From Lewinella sp. IMCC34183 (GTDB lineage Bacteria; Bacteroidota; Bacteroidia; Chitinophagales; Saprospiraceae), in the NCBI RefSeq assembly GCF_003390915.1, contig NZ_QMEM01000009.1, positions 62,001 through 126,000 on the forward strand: a stretch of 64,000 nt of DNA. Reading direction: 5' to 3'. A program made the position numbers and the translations under genes. The stretch's first letter is position 1. Each line of letters begins with the position of its first letter. Below are positions 8,681 to 16,781 of this stretch, piece after piece. Below the pieces are notes generated by a model. That model worked only from the letters and a program-made list of their open reading frames with translations, did not search any database and was not told the DNA's origin.

Positions 8681-8912
8681 TTGGGGGTTCGTCTTTTGGA
8701 TTTGGGCGACGAAACAACAATCCGACGGAAGGCCCGTAATCCGGCCTCCCTACCCTACTTCTGCCCACCTCTGGTTGCCTTACCGAATTATATTCCCCCG
8801 CTGCACTCGGATGGAAGGGGTGGATTTTGCCGTGCGAAAAAGTGTTAAAGTTTTCGTAACCAGTCCGTTTTAACACTTGTTAAGGCCAAAAACCTCTTTC
8901 GACGGCGGGGCG

Positions 8913-8920
8913 TAGCTTTG
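8913..8920 (+). promoter_or_regulatory. -7 box TAGCTTTG of the oxidoreductase operon
   Basis: TAGCTTTG matches the Bacteroidota sigma-ABfr -7 consensus TAnnTTTG and lies 19 bases before the ATG at 8940. The -33 element is not obvious. Confidence 0.6.
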
Positions 8921-8939
8921 CGAATCAAGCCATACCCCC

Positions 8940-9944
8940 ATGCTCAAAATCGGATTGATCGGCGTCGGCCACCTCGGCAAGATCCACCTCAAGTGCATCC
9001 GCCAGGCCGCCGCGGCCTACGAACTCGTCGGTATATATGACGCCGATGCCGCCCTGGCGTCCCGCGTAGCCGCCGAAGCGGGCGTGCATGCGTTCGCGCG
9101 CAGGGAGGACCTGATCGCCGCCGCCGAGGTCGTCGACGTGGTCACGCCGACCTCTACGCACCACGAAGTGGTGCGCGCGGCCCTGCAGGGAGGATGCCAC
9201 GTCTTCGTGGAGAAACCGCTCACCTCTACCCTGCAGCAGGCCGAAGACCTGATCGCCCTGAGCCGGGAAGTCGGCAAGCTCGTACAGGTGGGCCACGTGG
9301 AGCGCTTTAATCCCGCCCTGCTTGCCCTGGGCGACGTACCCGTGCAACCTTACTTCATCGAGGCCCACCGCCTGGCGCTCTTCAACCCGCGGGGCACCGA
9401 CGTAAGCGTGGTGCTCGACCTCATGATCCACGACCTGGATATCGTACTCAAGCTGGCCAACGACGAAGTAGCCGAGGTTCGGGCCAGCGGCGTGGCGGTG
9501 CTCAGCGAGACCCCCGACATCGTCAATGCCCGCGTGGAATTCTGTAACGGAGCGGTAGCCAACCTCACAGCCTCGCGCGTTAGCCTCAAAAACATGCGCA
9601 AGGTGCGGCTCTTCCAACGCGATGCCTACATCAGCCTCGACCTCCTGGAAAAGGAAAGCCAGGTCGTGCGCCTCTTCGGCGCGGACGCCACCGACGTACC
9701 CGCCGGAGGGCAGCAGTTTCCGCTCGACACGCCGCGCGGCCCCCGTATCATTCACGTGGACAATCCCGCCAGCGGCCCCGTGAATGCCATCCAGATGGAG
9801 CTGGAAAGCCTCGCGCACAGCATCACCAACGGTCAGGAGCCCGCCGTGAGCATCGAAGACGGCTACCGCGCCCTGGCCCTGGCCCAGCGCATTTCGGATG
9901 CGGTGGCGGAGAACCAGTCGCGCCTCCCCCACCCGCTCGCCTGA
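8940..9944 (+). CDS. Gfo/Idh/MocA family NAD(P)-dependent oxidoreductase
   Basis: A 334-residue Rossmann oxidoreductase. The dinucleotide loop is GLIGVGHLGKIHL (5-17), followed by TPTSTHHEVV (69-78) and the family EKP motif (91-93, VFVEKPLTS). The C-terminal half has GHVERFNPA and DLMIHDLDI, which fit the sugar-binding domain. The substrate is not evident; family members act on sugars, inositols or UDP-sugars. First gene of an operon: the next start is 4 bases after its stop, and the third gene is a polyprenyl-phosphate sugar transferase, hinting at a role in surface polysaccharide metabolism. Confidence 0.88.
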   Translation: MLKIGLIGVGHLGKIHLKCIRQAAAAYELVGIYDADAALASRVAAEAGVHAFARREDLIAAAEVVDVVTPTSTHHEVVRAALQGGCHVFVEKPLTSTLQQAEDLIALSREVGKLVQVGHVERFNPALLALGDVPVQPYFIEAHRLALFNPRGTDVSVVLDLMIHDLDIVLKLANDEVAEVRASGVAVLSETPDIVNARVEFCNGAVANLTASRVSLKNMRKVRLFQRDAYISLDLLEKESQVVRLFGADATDVPAGGQQFPLDTPRGPRIIHVDNPASGPVNAIQMELESLAHSITNGQEPAVSIEDGYRALALAQRISDAVAENQSRLPHPLA

Positions 9945-9948
9945 CGCC

Positions 9949-10806
9949 ATGCTCTACCGTTACCTCCTCCTGCTGTTGCCGGTCCTGTTGCTGACCGCCT
10001 GCCCCGCCGACCTGGAAGTGGAGCCTGCTTTCGTGACGGTGGACGGATTTCAGCTGGAAGCGGGGCCCGGTCGGGGAGCCGCCACCATGGACGTGCGGGA
10101 GGTCTGGGCCTTCGCGGACGGCGAATTCATCGGCGTGTTTCCCCTACCGGCGCGCATCCCGCTGTACCGGGTAGGGCCGGTTAACCTGCGGCTCGAGGCG
10201 GGCATCCGGCAGGACGGGCGTAGCGTCACCCCCGACATTTACCCCTTCTATACGCCCTTCGAGCGGTCCGTCGACCTGCAGAGCGGCGTAACGCAGGAGT
10301 TGGGGGAATTGCCCGTCACCTACCGCCCCGAAACCGTTTTCGGCTTCGTGGAGGACTTCGAAGCGACCACCCCCCGCGTCTTCACCGAGGTACTGGCGGG
10401 AGCGGGCGGCATCACGGTACAGACCGACGTGGTACGGTCCGGCGCGGCCGCGGGTGCGGTGATTCTGTCGGACACCAGTACGCTCGTGGAGGTAGCTACC
10501 CAACGCAGCTACGCTGGCCTCAGCGAAACCCCGGTCAACGTATGGCTGGAGGTCGACTACCGCGGCGATGGCCTGGGCCTCTTCGGCGTGGTGGGTACGC
10601 AGGGCGGGCTCCCGGTGCGGGTATTCGACCCGGGATTTTTGCCCCGCGATACGTGGACCAAGTTGTACGTAAACCTGAGTCCCGTAGTGGGGTCGTCGGG
10701 CCTGGCGGAGTTGCGGGTGGCCCTGTCCACGGTGCTGCCTCCGGAGCTTGCCCGGGGTACCGTGTACCTTGATAACCTCAAACTACTGTATTTCCCGTCC
10801 CGATGA
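9949..10806 (+). CDS. hypothetical lipoprotein
   Basis: A 285-residue lipoprotein: signal sequence with lipobox LLTAC (lipidated Cys18). The rest is mostly beta-strand with a galactose-binding-like flavour in the C-terminal part (FEDFEATTP..., VWLEVDYRGDGLGLFGVVG, GTVYLDNLKLLYFPS). The ATG at 9949 was chosen because it begins the signal peptide and follows the upstream stop by 4 bases. Its stop overlaps the next ATG (ATGA), so it is translationally coupled to the sugar transferase. I do not recognise the family. Confidence 0.75.
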   Translation: MLYRYLLLLLPVLLLTACPADLEVEPAFVTVDGFQLEAGPGRGAATMDVREVWAFADGEFIGVFPLPARIPLYRVGPVNLRLEAGIRQDGRSVTPDIYPFYTPFERSVDLQSGVTQELGELPVTYRPETVFGFVEDFEATTPRVFTEVLAGAGGITVQTDVVRSGAAAGAVILSDTSTLVEVATQRSYAGLSETPVNVWLEVDYRGDGLGLFGVVGTQGGLPVRVFDPGFLPRDTWTKLYVNLSPVVGSSGLAELRVALSTVLPPELARGTVYLDNLKLLYFPSR

Positions 10807-12230
10807 CTCCGCCCCTGGAACGAACCACCGCCCTGCAGCCGGATACGGCCGGCCGCCGTCTCCGGCACCGGTACGGCTATGTGGTAGCCGATTTCCTGGC
10901 GGCGTGGGCGGCGTGGGCCATCTTCGCTTGGCGTCACGCCGGCGAGGTGACCGGCCCCGCGGCGCTGGGCCCGCTCGTAGCCGTGGCCTGGCTATTGCTG
11001 TACGCTCTCTTCGACCAGTACCGCGATATTTATCGCCTCAGCCGCGTCACTACGCTGGTACAAACCCTGGGCCTGTCGGTGGGCGGGGCGCTGCTGCTCT
11101 TTTTCCTGCTCCCCCTCGAGTCGTCTTCCCTGAGCTTTGATGCCCGGGAACCGGGGCTCCTCGTTTACCTGACCTGCCACTTCCTGCTGACGGCCTTCGT
11201 GCGTATGTACCTGCTCACGCGGGCCAGCCGACGGCTGAAGGCCGGTGAGGTCGCCTTCAACACGCTGATCATCGGGGGTGGCGAACAGGCGGTCGGCCTC
11301 TACCAGGACATCGTCGGCCAGCCCAAGGGGCTGGGTTACCGGTTCATCGGGTTCGTGGACGGGCGGGGCCGCCGCGCGCCGGTGTTGCAGGAGTACCTTC
11401 CCCTGCTGGGGGGCCTGGGGGAGCTCGACGAACTCATCCAGACGCGCAACGTCGAGGAGGTGATCATCGCCATCGACACCAGCCAGCACGACCGGCTGGG
11501 CGAACTGCTCGGCGTCCTGGCCCAGTACGAGCGGCAACTGCTGGTGAAGGTCATCCCCGACATGTACGACATCATGCTCGGAACCGTAAAGATGAACCAC
11601 GTCTTCGGCGCGGTACTCATCGAGATCCGCCAAAACCTGATGCCGCGCTGGCAGCGCATCGTGAAGCGCCTCCTCGATATTTGCTGCTCCCTCCTGCTGC
11701 TGGTGGTGTTGTCCCCCCTGTACGCCTACGTAGCCCTGCGGGTACGCCTGTCGTCGCCCGGCCCCGTGTTCTACACACAGGAGCGTATCGGACAAAACGG
11801 CGTCCCCTTCCGGATCATCAAATTTCGCTCCATGCACGCCGACGCCGAGCGGAGCGGCCCGCAACTGAGCCGCGACGAGGACGAGCGCTGCACCCCCTGG
11901 GGAGCCACGATGCGCAAGTGGCGGCTCGACGAGCTGCCGCAGTTCTGGAACGTGCTGGTAGGTGAGATGTCGCTGGTCGGTCCGCGCCCGGAGCGGCAGT
12001 ACTACATCGACCTCATCAGCGCCCGCGAACCCCATTACCGCCACCTGCTGCGCGTTCGGCCGGGTATCACGAGCTGGGGGCAGGTGAAGTACGGCTACGC
12101 CAGCAACGTGGACGAAATGATCCAGCGCCTCAAGTTCGACATCCTCTATATAGAGAACCGGTCTCTGAGTCTCGACTTCAAGATCATGATCTATACCCTC
12201 ATGGTCCTCGTGCAGGGCAAGGGTAAATGA
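10803..12230 (+). CDS. exopolysaccharide polyprenyl glycosylphosphotransferase
   Basis: A 475-residue WbaP/WcaJ-type enzyme that transfers a sugar-1-phosphate to undecaprenyl phosphate, the first step of a repeat-unit polysaccharide. N-terminal membrane helices (about 20-140), a Rossmann-like CoA-binding-type domain starting at NTLIIGGGEQAVGLYQ (about 154), another helix at about 290-310, then the catalytic domain: IIKFRSMHADAE, WRLDELPQFWNVLVGEMSLV, GPRPERQYY. Third gene of the 8940 operon. No flippase, polymerase or other glycosyltransferase follows, so the rest of the pathway lies elsewhere. Confidence 0.92.
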   Translation: MTPPLERTTALQPDTAGRRLRHRYGYVVADFLAAWAAWAIFAWRHAGEVTGPAALGPLVAVAWLLLYALFDQYRDIYRLSRVTTLVQTLGLSVGGALLLFFLLPLESSSLSFDAREPGLLVYLTCHFLLTAFVRMYLLTRASRRLKAGEVAFNTLIIGGGEQAVGLYQDIVGQPKGLGYRFIGFVDGRGRRAPVLQEYLPLLGGLGELDELIQTRNVEEVIIAIDTSQHDRLGELLGVLAQYERQLLVKVIPDMYDIMLGTVKMNHVFGAVLIEIRQNLMPRWQRIVKRLLDICCSLLLLVVLSPLYAYVALRVRLSSPGPVFYTQERIGQNGVPFRIIKFRSMHADAERSGPQLSRDEDERCTPWGATMRKWRLDELPQFWNVLVGEMSLVGPRPERQYYIDLISAREPHYRHLLRVRPGITSWGQVKYGYASNVDEMIQRLKFDILYIENRSLSLDFKIMIYTLMVLVQGKGK

Positions 12231-12334
12231 GCCCCCGGGGTCACGCTAATTTTTCGAACATTTAAGATATGTAGCAACATGTGACAAGGTAACCTTTTAT
12301 GTACCTATACACTATGTATTGCAACCAACCTCAT

Positions 12335-13480
12335 ATGCGAACCGCTTTTGCCCCGCACCTGCGCTCCGCCGCCCTTTTCCTGGCGTTTCTCTTCTGTTTC
12401 GTGCCCGTGCTCGATGCACAGAATAACGGAAAGAAGGAACTGATGCAAAGCGGCCCGAAAATCTCCACCAAAAAGCCGCTCGATATCCGCCCTACCGGCG
12501 ACGCTCCGGAGTGGGCCCCCGATATCGACCCGCAGATGCAGGCCGTGATCGAGCAACTCATGTCGTACGAGGCGCCCCCCTTTACCGAGCTCACCGCCTT
12601 CCAGGTGCGCAACGCGAAGCTGCCCGCCGAAGCCGTTGCCGATATCCTGAAAAAGACGGGACTGCCCAGTGCCACGCCCAAAGTGGACATATCCCACCGG
12701 CTGTTGCCCGTCGGCTCCGACGACGGCACGCTGGTACGGATCTACAACCCCCTCAACGTGCAGGGAACCCTTCCGGTCATTGTATACTACCACGGTGGCG
12801 GCTGGGTGATCGCGGACCTGGAAACCTACGAGGCCGGCGCGATGGCCCTGGCGGAAAAGGCCGGTGCGATCGTCGTATCGGTAGCCTACCGGCAGGCCCC
12901 CGAGCACGTCTTCCCGACCGCCCACGAGGATGCTTTCGCGGCGTACCAGTGGATCGTGGAGAATACCGACAGCCTGGGGGGTGACCCCAACCGCATCGCC
13001 ACGGCGGGCGAGAGTGCCGGCGGCAACCTGGCCGTGGCCGTCAGCCTGATGGCCCGGGAGCGTAACGTGAAACTGCCCGTGCACATCCTCTCCGTATACC
13101 CCATCGCCGACGGCGACACCGAGTCGGACAGCTACACCAAGTACGCCAAGGCCCTGCCGCTGAGCAAGCCCTTCATGGCGTGGTTCTTCGACTATTACTA
13201 CCCCAACTGGAAAACCGAGAGCACCCCGTGGATCAGCCTTACCTCCGCCGACCTGAGTGGACTGCCCCCGGTCACCATCATCAACGCCCAGATCGACCCG
13301 CTGGAGTCCGAGGGCGGTGAGCTCGCCAAGAAATTCGAACAGGCGGGTATCGACGTGGAGCGCCGCGTGTACGACGGCGTCACCCACGAATTCTTCGGAA
13401 TGGCCGCCGTACTGGAGCAGGCCGTAGACGCACAGGCCTTCGCCGTCGACCGGCTTAAGGCAGCGTTCAAGAAGAAGTAG
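12335..13480 (+). CDS. alpha/beta hydrolase (HSL-type esterase)
   Basis: A secreted 381-residue esterase/lipase of the hormone-sensitive-lipase group. Start ATG 12335 gives a signal peptide (MRTAFAPHLRSAALFLAFLF, cleavage near LDAQ). The oxyanion motif YYHGGGW (HGGG 153-156) precedes the nucleophile elbow GESAGGN (Ser227). An Asp in INAQIDPLESEG and a His in VTHEFFGM complete the triad. Two earlier in-frame ATGs (12299, 12314) would put a polar extension before the signal peptide. The substrate is unknown. A strong hairpin follows the gene at 13509. Confidence 0.88.
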   Translation: MRTAFAPHLRSAALFLAFLFCFVPVLDAQNNGKKELMQSGPKISTKKPLDIRPTGDAPEWAPDIDPQMQAVIEQLMSYEAPPFTELTAFQVRNAKLPAEAVADILKKTGLPSATPKVDISHRLLPVGSDDGTLVRIYNPLNVQGTLPVIVYYHGGGWVIADLETYEAGAMALAEKAGAIVVSVAYRQAPEHVFPTAHEDAFAAYQWIVENTDSLGGDPNRIATAGESAGGNLAVAVSLMARERNVKLPVHILSVYPIADGDTESDSYTKYAKALPLSKPFMAWFFDYYYPNWKTESTPWISLTSADLSGLPPVTIINAQIDPLESEGGELAKKFEQAGIDVERRVYDGVTHEFFGMAAVLEQAVDAQAFAVDRLKAAFKKK

Positions 13481-13508
13481 CGACCGGATCTCTAACCGTT
13501 TACCGTAC

Positions 13509-13540
13509 CGCGCCCGGGGGAATCCATTCCTCCGGGCGCG
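13509..13540. terminator. convergent hairpin terminator
   Basis: A 14-bp stem with one G-T wobble (left arm from CGCGCCCGG at 13509) closes a TCCA loop midway between the esterase stop (13480) and the end of the convergent methyltransferase gene (13547). No T-run; bidirectional role inferred. Confidence 0.65.
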
Positions 13541-13546
13541 GGTGGT

Positions 13547-14290
13547 TTACCCCCGACGGAGGCTGCTGCACAGGATACCCGCGGCCACGGCGGCGTTGAG
13601 GCTCTCGGCGTCGCGACCGGGTGCGCGGGGGATGGTCAGCCACCGGCCGACGTGGGGGCGGGTTTCGGGCCGGATGCCGGGCCCCTCGGCTCCGATCACC
13701 AGGATACCTGCCGGGGGCGGGTCGAGGGCGTAGATACTCTGTCCCTCCAGATCGGCCCCGAAGACCGGCAGGTCGGGGGCGGCGGCGACCACGTCGGCCA
13801 AGGTACCGACCCGGTACTCCACGCGGAGGAAGGAACCCATACTGGCCTGAATGCTTTTGGCATTGTAGAGGTCGGCGGTCCCCGGTCCGCCCGTGATGCG
13901 GGAAAACCCGAACCAGTCGGCGATCCGCAGCAGCGCGCCGAGGTTACTGGGTGACTGTACGCCGTCCAGGTAAAGCGACCAGCCAGTGTCCTGCACCGGG
14001 GGCGCCACTTCGGGTAGATCGACGACGGCCAAGACCTGGTTGGGGGTGGTGAGCTGACTGATGCGGCCCAGTTCCCGGGGCGTGACCCGGGTAAGCGGAA
14101 CATCGAAATCCGGTCCCACGTTATGTTCCCAGCTTTCCAGGGCGTACAGGTGATCGACGCGGTAGCGGGACTGCCGCAGCAGCTCTCCGACGATCCGGGT
14201 GCCCTCGGCCGTGAATTTGTGGTAATTTTGCCTGACCTTTTTCTGACGTAGGCTGCTTATGAACTTAATGGTACCGGAGCTGATGGGCAT
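13547..14290 (-). CDS. TrmH/SpoU family RNA 2'-O-methyltransferase
   Basis: A 247-residue SPOUT enzyme that methylates ribose in rRNA or tRNA. N-terminal substrate-binding part IKFISSLRQKKVRQ...FTAEGTRIVGELL, then the knotted catalytic domain with GVQSPSNLGALLRIADWFG, LVIGAEGPGI and LNAAVAAGILC. Start: the ATG at 14290 (MPISSGTIKF) matches the usual beginning of the family; the frame continues to 14437 but would run through tamL. The tRNA or rRNA target cannot be read from sequence. Its start codon overlaps that of tamL on the other strand. Confidence 0.88.
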   Translation of the reverse strand: MPISSGTIKFISSLRQKKVRQNYHKFTAEGTRIVGELLRQSRYRVDHLYALESWEHNVGPDFDVPLTRVTPRELGRISQLTTPNQVLAVVDLPEVAPPVQDTGWSLYLDGVQSPSNLGALLRIADWFGFSRITGGPGTADLYNAKSIQASMGSFLRVEYRVGTLADVVAAAPDLPVFGADLEGQSIYALDPPPAGILVIGAEGPGIRPETRPHVGRWLTIPRAPGRDAESLNAAVAAGILCSSLRRG

Positions 14291-16781
14291 GCTGGGAGGG
14301 GGTCTGCGCCGCGTAGGTCCGGTCCTGGCGGTGGCCGTCTTGCTGACGTCCTGCAATGTTACGAAATACCTCTCTGAGGACCAGGAGCTCCTCACCGCCC
14401 AGCGGGTGGAGCTGGGCAAGGGGAATAAGCTGGACAACCGGACCGAAGTCGCCTACGAGTTATCCTTACTCACGCAGCAAACCCCGAACGGGAACTTCCT
14501 CTTCCTCTTTCCCCGTGAGCACTTCTTCCTGGCCAATAGCAAGCCCCGCGATACCACGCGTATCGATCGCTTCCTGCGCAATACTATCGGCCAGCCGCCC
14601 ACCATTTACAGCGACAGCCTGTCGCGGCGCTCGAGCGCGCTGATGGAAGACTTCCTGCGGTACCGCGGTTACTTCAACGCCACGGCCTACCACGAGCCCG
14701 ACCGCCGGCGGGAGAAGAAGGTGAAACTGATCTACCACGTGGATCCGGGAATCCGCTACTACATCGATAGCGTGGCGTACAGCAGTCCGGAGGCCGAGAT
14801 CGACAGCCTGCTGCAGGTACTGGTGACCGACAGCCCCCTGCAGCCGGGTGCGCCCCTCGACCTCAACGCCTTCGACGAGGAAAAGGCCCGCATCAGCCGC
14901 TACCTGCGTAATGCCGGATACGCTTACTTCTCCAACAACTACTTTGACAAGCTGGAGATCGATACGACGCATCGCCCCGGCTTCGCCAACATTTACCTCT
15001 CCATCCTGCCCCCCCAGCAGGAAGACGCCTACCGGAAGTACCGGATCGGCTCCGTTACGGTGTTGACGGACTACTCGCCCGCCCGCGAAGCCGCCGGCGA
15101 GGAATACCTGGCGGATACGACGGTCTCCGGCATCCGCTTCCTCTCGCCCACCGCCGATTTCCGGATGCGCCCGGAGCTGCTGGCGGAAAATATCTTTCTC
15201 GACACCGACAGCCTCTACAGCCGCGAAGCCTACGAAAAGACAAATCTCTCGCTTGGCGGACTGGGCATATACCGCTTCGTCCGGATCAATCAGTTGGTGG
15301 ATCCCAACGATTCGACCGTACTGAATTACGAGATACAGCTGTCGCCGGATAAGCGGATGTCCATCGGGGTCGACCTCGATCTTAACTATACCAACCGCAG
15401 TCAGCTGCTCGACAACGACAATACCACCGCTTCCGCCTACAGCAACAACCTGATCGGCGTAAGCGTGAGCCCCAATTTCCGCAACCGCAACGTCTTCGGC
15501 GGGGCCGAGCTGCTGTCGGTGGCCCTGCGGGCGGGCGTGGAGGTGAATCCCGGGGCCGACGCGTCCAGCCGCTTCTTCAACACGATCGACCTGGCGGCGG
15601 AGGCCACCCTCAACCTGCCGCGCTTCCGCGATTTCGGATTTTACGCGCTGGCCAACCGTACCGGCCTGCTGTCCGATAACTTCTACCGGCAGCTGCGGGA
15701 GCGGGCAAGTACCCGGTACAGCCTGGCCTATGAGTACCTGCTGATCCGGACCTTCTACGCCTACACTACGGCCAATGCCCGCCTCGGCTACGACTTCCGG
15801 CAGTCGTCCACGACCACCTACCGGATCAACCACGCGGCGCTGGACATCCTCAATTTCGGCATCGAGCCCCAGTTCGAGCGCATCCTGGAAAACAACCAGC
15901 GACTGCGGCGCAGCATCAGCGACCAGTACTTCTTCAGTGCCCTGTTCCGCAACCTGGAATACACCCGGGTGGGGCGCCCCGACCGCCTAGGGCGGTCGGT
16001 GACCCTCAACGGCCAGTTCGAGCTCACCGGTGGGGAGGTCTGGCTGGCGCGGCAGGCCGTCAGCGGCCTCGACCCCGGCAACGATTTCGCGCAGTACGCC
16101 CTGGCGGTAGCCGATACGCGGTACTACAAGCAATTCAGCCCCCTGCGCAGCTTTGCCACCCGCCTGCTGATGGGCGTGGCCCGGCCCATGGAAGTCAACC
16201 AGGAAGTGCCCTACGTCAAGCAATTCTTCGCCGGCGGAGCCAATTCCATGCGTGCCTGGGCCCCGCGGGGACTCGGCCCGGGCGGCTATGTCGACAGCCT
16301 GAGCATCGACCTGACCAGCGGCACCTTCAACAACAACCTGCGCCTGTACCAGACCGGTGACCTGCAACTGGAGCTCAACCTGGAGTACCGGTTCAACCTG
16401 TTTTCCTTCGTGCGTGGAGCCCTCTTCACCGACATCGGTAACGTGTGGACCATCGAGGATGACCCCGACCGGCCCGGTTCCCAGTTCCTGTTCAAGGGGG
16501 AACTGCGTCAGCGGGAGGGGGCCGACCCCTTCTACCACCAGCCCTTCTACCGGCAGCTGGCCGTTGCGGGCGGCACCGGCATCCGGATCGACCTGAGCTA
16601 CTTCATTTTCCGACTGGACGCGGCCATCCCCCTCCGGTACAATTATCCGCAGCAGGGCAACGGCGACCCCATTTCCCCCCGGGAGCCCATCAGCTACCCC
16701 GAAAGCGCCTACTGGCGAAACTTTCAGTCTTTCGGCTTCAGCGAGATTACGTTCCAGCTGGGACTGGGCTACCCCTTCTGA
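14289..16781 (+). CDS. tamL: TamL-type Omp85 lipoprotein (translocation and assembly module)
   Basis: An outer-membrane assembly factor of about 830 residues. The lipobox VLLTSC (Cys22 with this start) follows a short signal sequence; then NVTKYLSEDQELLT, POTRA-like domains (about 30-330), and a 16-stranded barrel ending in LGLGYPF. RMSIGVDLDLNYTNRS begins the barrel, and FAGGANSMRAWAPRGLGPG carries the Omp85 substrate-loop signature (GGxxSxRAW/RGxGPG). Bacteroidota carry lipidated TamL in place of TamA. ATGs at 14259, 14268 and 14283 are also in frame; 14289 has the best spacing to GGAG at 14276. Its usual partner TamB is not here: the next gene is convergent and abuts its stop. Confidence 0.9.
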   Translation: MLGGGLRRVGPVLAVAVLLTSCNVTKYLSEDQELLTAQRVELGKGNKLDNRTEVAYELSLLTQQTPNGNFLFLFPREHFFLANSKPRDTTRIDRFLRNTIGQPPTIYSDSLSRRSSALMEDFLRYRGYFNATAYHEPDRRREKKVKLIYHVDPGIRYYIDSVAYSSPEAEIDSLLQVLVTDSPLQPGAPLDLNAFDEEKARISRYLRNAGYAYFSNNYFDKLEIDTTHRPGFANIYLSILPPQQEDAYRKYRIGSVTVLTDYSPAREAAGEEYLADTTVSGIRFLSPTADFRMRPELLAENIFLDTDSLYSREAYEKTNLSLGGLGIYRFVRINQLVDPNDSTVLNYEIQLSPDKRMSIGVDLDLNYTNRSQLLDNDNTTASAYSNNLIGVSVSPNFRNRNVFGGAELLSVALRAGVEVNPGADASSRFFNTIDLAAEATLNLPRFRDFGFYALANRTGLLSDNFYRQLRERASTRYSLAYEYLLIRTFYAYTTANARLGYDFRQSSTTTYRINHAALDILNFGIEPQFERILENNQRLRRSISDQYFFSALFRNLEYTRVGRPDRLGRSVTLNGQFELTGGEVWLARQAVSGLDPGNDFAQYALAVADTRYYKQFSPLRSFATRLLMGVARPMEVNQEVPYVKQFFAGGANSMRAWAPRGLGPGGYVDSLSIDLTSGTFNNNLRLYQTGDLQLELNLEYRFNLFSFVRGALFTDIGNVWTIEDDPDRPGSQFLFKGELRQREGADPFYHQPFYRQLAVAGGTGIRIDLSYFIFRLDAAIPLRYNYPQQGNGDPISPREPISYPESAYWRNFQSFGFSEITFQLGLGYPF

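Larger units (their letters stand above)
8491..8939. other. 449-bp intergenic region between divergent genes
   Basis: No convincing protein gene. From left to right it holds the - strand terminator hairpin, the multi-hairpin stretch, a TTCGTC/GACGAA hairpin (about 8688-8714), an inverted repeat AGTGTTAAA (8841-8849) / TTTAACACT (8869-8877), and the + strand -7 box at 8913. The inverted repeat just upstream of the promoter is a plausible operator. Confidence 0.6.

Noticed and set aside
8504-8848. 114-codon frame on the + strand in the leader region
   Set aside because: Its codons cross the hairpins and T-run, the product has no motif, and no promoter precedes it.
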